Assembly: GCF_000745015.1 (NCBI RefSeq)
Contig: NZ_JQNA01000002.1
Location: 186,001-250,000 of the forward strand
Origin: Burkholderia sp. 9120
GTDB lineage: Bacteria; Pseudomonadota; Gammaproteobacteria; Burkholderiales; Burkholderiaceae
DNA: 64,000 nucleotides
Direction: 5' to 3'
Under the pieces are notes generated by a model. It saw nothing but the letters and a program-made list of their open reading frames with translations, did no database searches and was not told the origin of the DNA. Position 1 is the first letter of the stretch. Each line of letters starts with the position of its first letter. Below are positions 60,858 to 64,000 of the stretch, one piece after another. The position numbers and the translations under genes were made by a program.

Positions 60858-62617
60858 ACGTCCGCGACCCGTTGCGCGACGCTGACGGTGAAGATGCCCC
60901 ACTCGTCGATACGTTGCGCGATCTTGCGAAAGCCCGCGCTCGCCACCAGCTCATCGAGCTCGGCCTGCGAGCGGCGGCGCATCACCCACGCCGCCTCGCC
61001 GCGATGGTTCTTCAGCGTCCGCGCGATGAATTCCAACTGCGGATGCCACGGCTGCCCCGTATAAACCAGGTAACCGCCGGGCGCGACGGAGCGCGCGAGG
61101 CCGCCGAGCGAAGCGCGGATCATCGCGTTGTCGCTGAACAGTTCGTATAGCCCGGACACGATGGCAAGATTCGGACGCGGTTCGAGCGCGGCGAGCGCTT
61201 CGGCGTCGAACGCGTCGCCTTGTTCGAAACGCGCCTTCGTGCCGAAGCCCTTCTGAATGATCAGCGCGCGGCCGGCCTCGACATTCGGCGGACTGTAGTC
61301 GCGCAGCAGAATATGTTCGATGCCGGTTCGGCTCAGTGCGGCCGCGCCAATGGCGTCGAGCACATAGCGCCCGTGCCCCGCGGCGATATCGACGATCCGC
61401 ACCGGCTGACCTTCGCGCCGAAGACGCGCGATGGCATCGGCGATCAGCGCTTCGATATGAATCTTGCGCTGACGAATGCCGCGCCAGCCGATCGAGTCGA
61501 GATAGTTGCGGTCGATCAGCCGGCCGAGCGGCGAACGCCCTTCCGCGCGATTGCGGTACACATAGTCGAGCGACGAGCCGGAATCGAAGCCGCGCTGGAA
61601 CCCGAGCGCGATCCCCGAAGAGAACCACGACGACAGCCGCAAACCGCCGCGCACCAACGCCCAGTAGGCGCCCATCAACGGTTGCGGCGGTTGTTTCAGG
61701 CCTGCGAATTCATCACGGAACGGCCCGCGCTCATGCGCGTCGAGCAACGAGACCGGCGCGCTCGGCGCATCGTATTCCTGCAGCACGAACGCACGAACCG
61801 GCGCGATGGCGCGGCTGCGCTCCAACTCACCGAGCGTGTCGTGATGGAAACCGTCGAGCACGATGCGCTCCTTGCGCGCCGAGCTCAGCCGTTCGTAAAA
61901 CTGGTCCTGCGGCTGCCGGCGCACGACCCAGTCGGCGCCGGAAATCAGCACTTGCGTCGGCACCTTGATCGCGGCGGCGTCGGCTACCACGCGTTGAGCC
62001 ATGTCGTGCAGATCGAGCAGCATGTTGACCGCGATGGCACGCGCGATCAGCGGATCGGACTGGTAACTCGCGACGCGCTCGGGGTCGTGCGTCAGCAGCT
62101 TCGGCTTCACATAGCTATTGACGAAGAAGCGCCCGCGCAGCCTGTACATGAGCCGCAAAGCCGGCAATGCGAGCGGCACATAAAGCTTGATGCTGAAGGC
62201 CGGCGCGGCCAGCACCAACGCGCGCAGCGGCGGCGCGTAATCGTGCACCCACGCGGCGGCCAGCACGGCGCCGACACTCTGGCCGATCACCGTCATGTCT
62301 TCGATCGCGATGCCATAGGTGTCGCGGATATGCTCGGCGAACGTCTGAACGTCGCGCACCGACGCCGCCGCGCTCGGACTATAGCCGCGTTCGCCCGGCG
62401 AATGGCCGTGGCCGCGCGCGTCCCACGCAAAGAACGCATGCTCGGGCAGATCGAGTTCGTCGACGAGATGCGCCATGCGCGCCGAGTGTTCGTGACCTCG
62501 ATGAAACAGCAGCACGGCGCCACGGCAACGTTCGCCGGCAACCGGCCAATGGCGGTAGAACAGCGCCTCGCCGTCGTGCGTGACAAAGGTGTGTTCCCCG
62601 GCAGTGCGGATCGTCAT
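60854..62617 (-). CDS. Bifunctional alpha/beta hydrolase - class I methyltransferase (YnbC-like)
   Basis: ATG 62617 follows GAGGAG and gives 587 residues. The first ~290 residues are a monoacylglycerol-lipase-like hydrolase with nucleophile Ser114 in G-Q-S-V-G, Asp229 and His258/259. Residues ~310-587 carry a SAM-binding motif I D-I-A-A-G-H-G (410-416) of a class I methyltransferase. E. coli YnbC (585 residues) has the same fusion. It probably modifies or remodels the lipid made by the CDP-alcohol transferase upstream. The chemistry is unproven. Confidence 0.85.
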   Translation of the reverse strand: MTIRTAGEHTFVTHDGEALFYRHWPVAGERCRGAVLLFHRGHEHSARMAHLVDELDLPEHAFFAWDARGHGHSPGERGYSPSAAASVRDVQTFAEHIRDTYGIAIEDMTVIGQSVGAVLAAAWVHDYAPPLRALVLAAPAFSIKLYVPLALPALRLMYRLRGRFFVNSYVKPKLLTHDPERVASYQSDPLIARAIAVNMLLDLHDMAQRVVADAAAIKVPTQVLISGADWVVRRQPQDQFYERLSSARKERIVLDGFHHDTLGELERSRAIAPVRAFVLQEYDAPSAPVSLLDAHERGPFRDEFAGLKQPPQPLMGAYWALVRGGLRLSSWFSSGIALGFQRGFDSGSSLDYVYRNRAEGRSPLGRLIDRNYLDSIGWRGIRQRKIHIEALIADAIARLRREGQPVRIVDIAAGHGRYVLDAIGAAALSRTGIEHILLRDYSPPNVEAGRALIIQKGFGTKARFEQGDAFDAEALAALEPRPNLAIVSGLYELFSDNAMIRASLGGLARSVAPGGYLVYTGQPWHPQLEFIARTLKNHRGEAAWVMRRRSQAELDELVASAGFRKIAQRIDEWGIFTVSVAQRVADV

Positions 62618-62681
62618 GGAAGTCTCCTCGAACGTGGAATGGTACTCGCGGCCTGGCTGCGTGCCCCGCCGGGTTTCTGCT

Positions 62682-63278
62682 TCAGCGCGCCTCGGCAACC
62701 CCGTTGCGCACCCGTTGGCCAATCGTCACGAGCGCCAGCAAAACCAGCACGCGCCACAGCCACGTGGCCCACGGCGCGACCGTCAGGCCGAGGCCGATCC
62801 ACAGGCCGAAGGCGCCGATCACCACCGCGCGATCGCTCTTGCCGAGCGGGCCGTCGTAGCGGCGCGTGGCGCCCGCCAGCGGCCCGATCAACCCCGCGCA
62901 TTCGACTACCACGGCGGCCAGCGCGAACGCCCAGATATCCGCGGCATTGAATGCGGGAATGGCCAGAAACGGTAAAACGAGTGCGATGTCGGAAATCACG
63001 TCGCCTAACTCGTTCAAATACGCGCCGAGCGCGCTCTTTTGTCCGAATTCACGCGCCAGCATTCCATCGACCGCATTGAGCGCCATGCGCAGAAATAGCC
63101 AGATCGGAATCAGCAGGAACAGCCGGTAAAAGCCCGCCGCCGCGACGCCACCCACCACGATCGAGCCGAGCGCTGCCGTTACCGTGACCTGATTGGCCGT
63201 TACGCCGACGCGCGCGAGCTGGCGCACCAAAGGCCGCAGCAGATTCTGGAACTTCGGTTTGAGTGCGTAGACGCTCAT
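62682..63278 (-). CDS. CDP-alcohol phosphatidyltransferase-like protein (YnbA/YnjF-like)
   Basis: The 198-residue membrane protein has about six helices and the family motif D71-G-x2-A-R-x8-G-x3-N89-x3-D93. In classical enzymes (D1-x2-D2-G-x2-A-R-x8-G-x3-D3-x3-D4) all four positions are Asp. Here D1 (Asn68) and D3 (Asn89) are Asn. It would transfer a phospho-lipid group from CDP-diacylglycerol to an alcohol. It is the first gene of the minus-strand cluster and diverges from a PlsC-type gene. Confidence 0.82.
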   Translation of the reverse strand: MSVYALKPKFQNLLRPLVRQLARVGVTANQVTVTAALGSIVVGGVAAAGFYRLFLLIPIWLFLRMALNAVDGMLAREFGQKSALGAYLNELGDVISDIALVLPFLAIPAFNAADIWAFALAAVVVECAGLIGPLAGATRRYDGPLGKSDRAVVIGAFGLWIGLGLTVAPWATWLWRVLVLLALVTIGQRVRNGVAEAR

Positions 63279-63518
63279 ATTTATTTAACAGTTCAAACGG
63301 GTTGACCGGCCCATACGCGAATTGCCCGGAAACGAAATTATCGCGAGCGGTTTTTTTCGAGCTATTAGAAACAGCGACATCGTCATTTAAATGGGAGGAA
63401 AGGTCAAGATTCACCCTGCTCTTTAAATCGATGTGGTGATCGTCAGAAAAAATCGTCATAATGCCGCGACCGAAACGCCACCGGCGTTCAGAATGGCGCA
63501 ATCAATGAGTCGGATTCA

Positions 63519-64000
63519 ATGAGTATCTGGCACGCATGGCAACGCGATTGTCTGCTGGGTGTGGTGCGTCTCGTGGCGGGCGCCTATCCGGTCTGGCATC
63601 ACGGCACACCGAACGCAACGCAGAAGATTTATTTCTCGAATCACACCAGCCACGTCGACACGCTGGCGATTCTCGCCGCGCTGCCCGGCGAGTTGCGCTC
63701 ACAGGTGCGGCCGGTCGCGGCGCGCGACTATTGGGAGCGCGGCAAGGCCAAGGTGCATATCGCCAATAACCTGCTCAACGTGGTGCTGATCGACCGCAAG
63801 AAAGAAGGCGACGGCGATCCGCTGGAGCCGGTGCGCGAAGCATTGCGGCTCGGCTATTCGATCATTATTTTTCCGGAAGGCACGCGCAGCGCCGAGGCCT
63901 TGCCGCAGGCGTTCAAAAGCGGCCTGTACCGGCTCGCCGGCGAGTTTCCCACGGTCGAGTTGTGCCCGGTCTATCTGGAGAACCTGCAGCGCATCATGCC
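63519..64000 (+). CDS. 1-acyl-glycerol-3-phosphate acyltransferase (PlsC-like), partial at right edge
   Basis: From ATG 63519 the frame stays open to the window end (about 160 residues). The PlsC motifs are present: N-H-T-S-H-V-D with His42 and Asp47 (H-x4-D), and F-P-E-G-T-R-S at 118-124. It acylates lysophosphatidate or a related lipid to give phosphatidate. It faces away from the YnbA/C/D-like operon across a 240-bp AT-rich promoter region (63279-63518). A CDP-diglyceride synthase gene just beyond the window would complete the set. Confidence 0.87.
   Translation, partial: MSIWHAWQRDCLLGVVRLVAGAYPVWHHGTPNATQKIYFSNHTSHVDTLAILAALPGELRSQVRPVAARDYWERGKAKVHIANNLLNVVLIDRKKEGDGDPLEPVREALRLGYSIIIFPEGTRSAEALPQAFKSGLYRLAGEFPTVELCPVYLENLQRIM

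Noticed and set aside
1..64000. tRNA, rRNA, insertion sequence or prophage genes
   Set aside because: Nothing with tRNA cloverleaf or rRNA sequence, transposase DDE motifs, integrase or phage structural genes was seen on reading the window.

Overview
The window looks like chromosomal or megaplasmid DNA of a soil or plant-associated beta-proteobacterium of the Burkholderiaceae, most likely Paraburkholderia or a close relative. The reasons are strongly GC-biased coding, the family mix (CUT1 and CUT2 sugar importers, MdtABC-NodT efflux, SfnB/DszA sulfur enzymes, a phosphotransacylase-AckA-PhaC-like low-oxygen cluster) and long antisense open frames typical of such genomes. This assignment is inference from gene content. 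No rRNA, tRNA, CRISPR array, transposase or phage gene was recognised.

Layout. (1) 1-4224: the end of a GH43-type exo-galactanase with a carbohydrate-binding domain, a GntR/MocR remnant, and a large GH35 beta-galactosidase lipoprotein. Together they suggest attack on plant arabinogalactan. (2) 4581-6419: an AT-richer gene for a Vibrio cholerae cytolysin (VCC/HlyA)-type pore-forming toxin with pro-domain, cytolysin domain and ricin-type beta-trefoil, but no C-terminal beta-prism. (3) 6541-14267: a minus-strand polyol operon (binding protein, two permeases, sorbitol/xylitol-type dehydrogenase, ATPase, AraC regulator, xylulokinase). (4) 14516-21893: a split chromate transporter, a DUF3268-like zinc-finger gene flanked by short repeats, then an MHS transporter, an alpha/beta hydrolase and a C45 acyltransferase-like hydrolase facing a LysR regulator, and an SDR. 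(5) 22150-33641: a sulfur-scavenging island with two SsuA-like binding proteins, serine acetyltransferase, two SfnB/DszC-like and one DszA-like flavin monooxygenase, and a ribose-type (CUT2) importer in the same operon as two of them.

(6) 33808-44361: a putative low-oxygen/acid-stress region. Glutamate decarboxylase with an AspT-type exchanger, an orphan PAS histidine kinase, a Crp/Fnr regulator, a PhaC-like hydrolase, acetate kinase, a phosphate acyltransferase, and ATP synthase gamma and epsilon genes without the other subunits. TTGAT-N4-ATCAA boxes (two perfect, one with a single mismatch) lie before gadB, before the kinase and between the acyltransferase and atpG genes. (7) 44417-57339: an NtrC-type two-component system divergent from an MdtABC-NodT efflux operon that carries a consensus sigma-54 promoter and an upstream palindrome. 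(8) 57364-58873: a small orphan protein and a lone GltI-type binding protein. (9) 58954-64000: a YnbA/YnbC/YnbD-like phospholipid cluster with a divergent PlsC-type acyltransferase cut by the right edge.

Most start sites were moved inward from the longest reading frame to the codon with a Shine-Dalgarno sequence and where family similarity begins. Family identifications come from recalled motifs; no database search was run.
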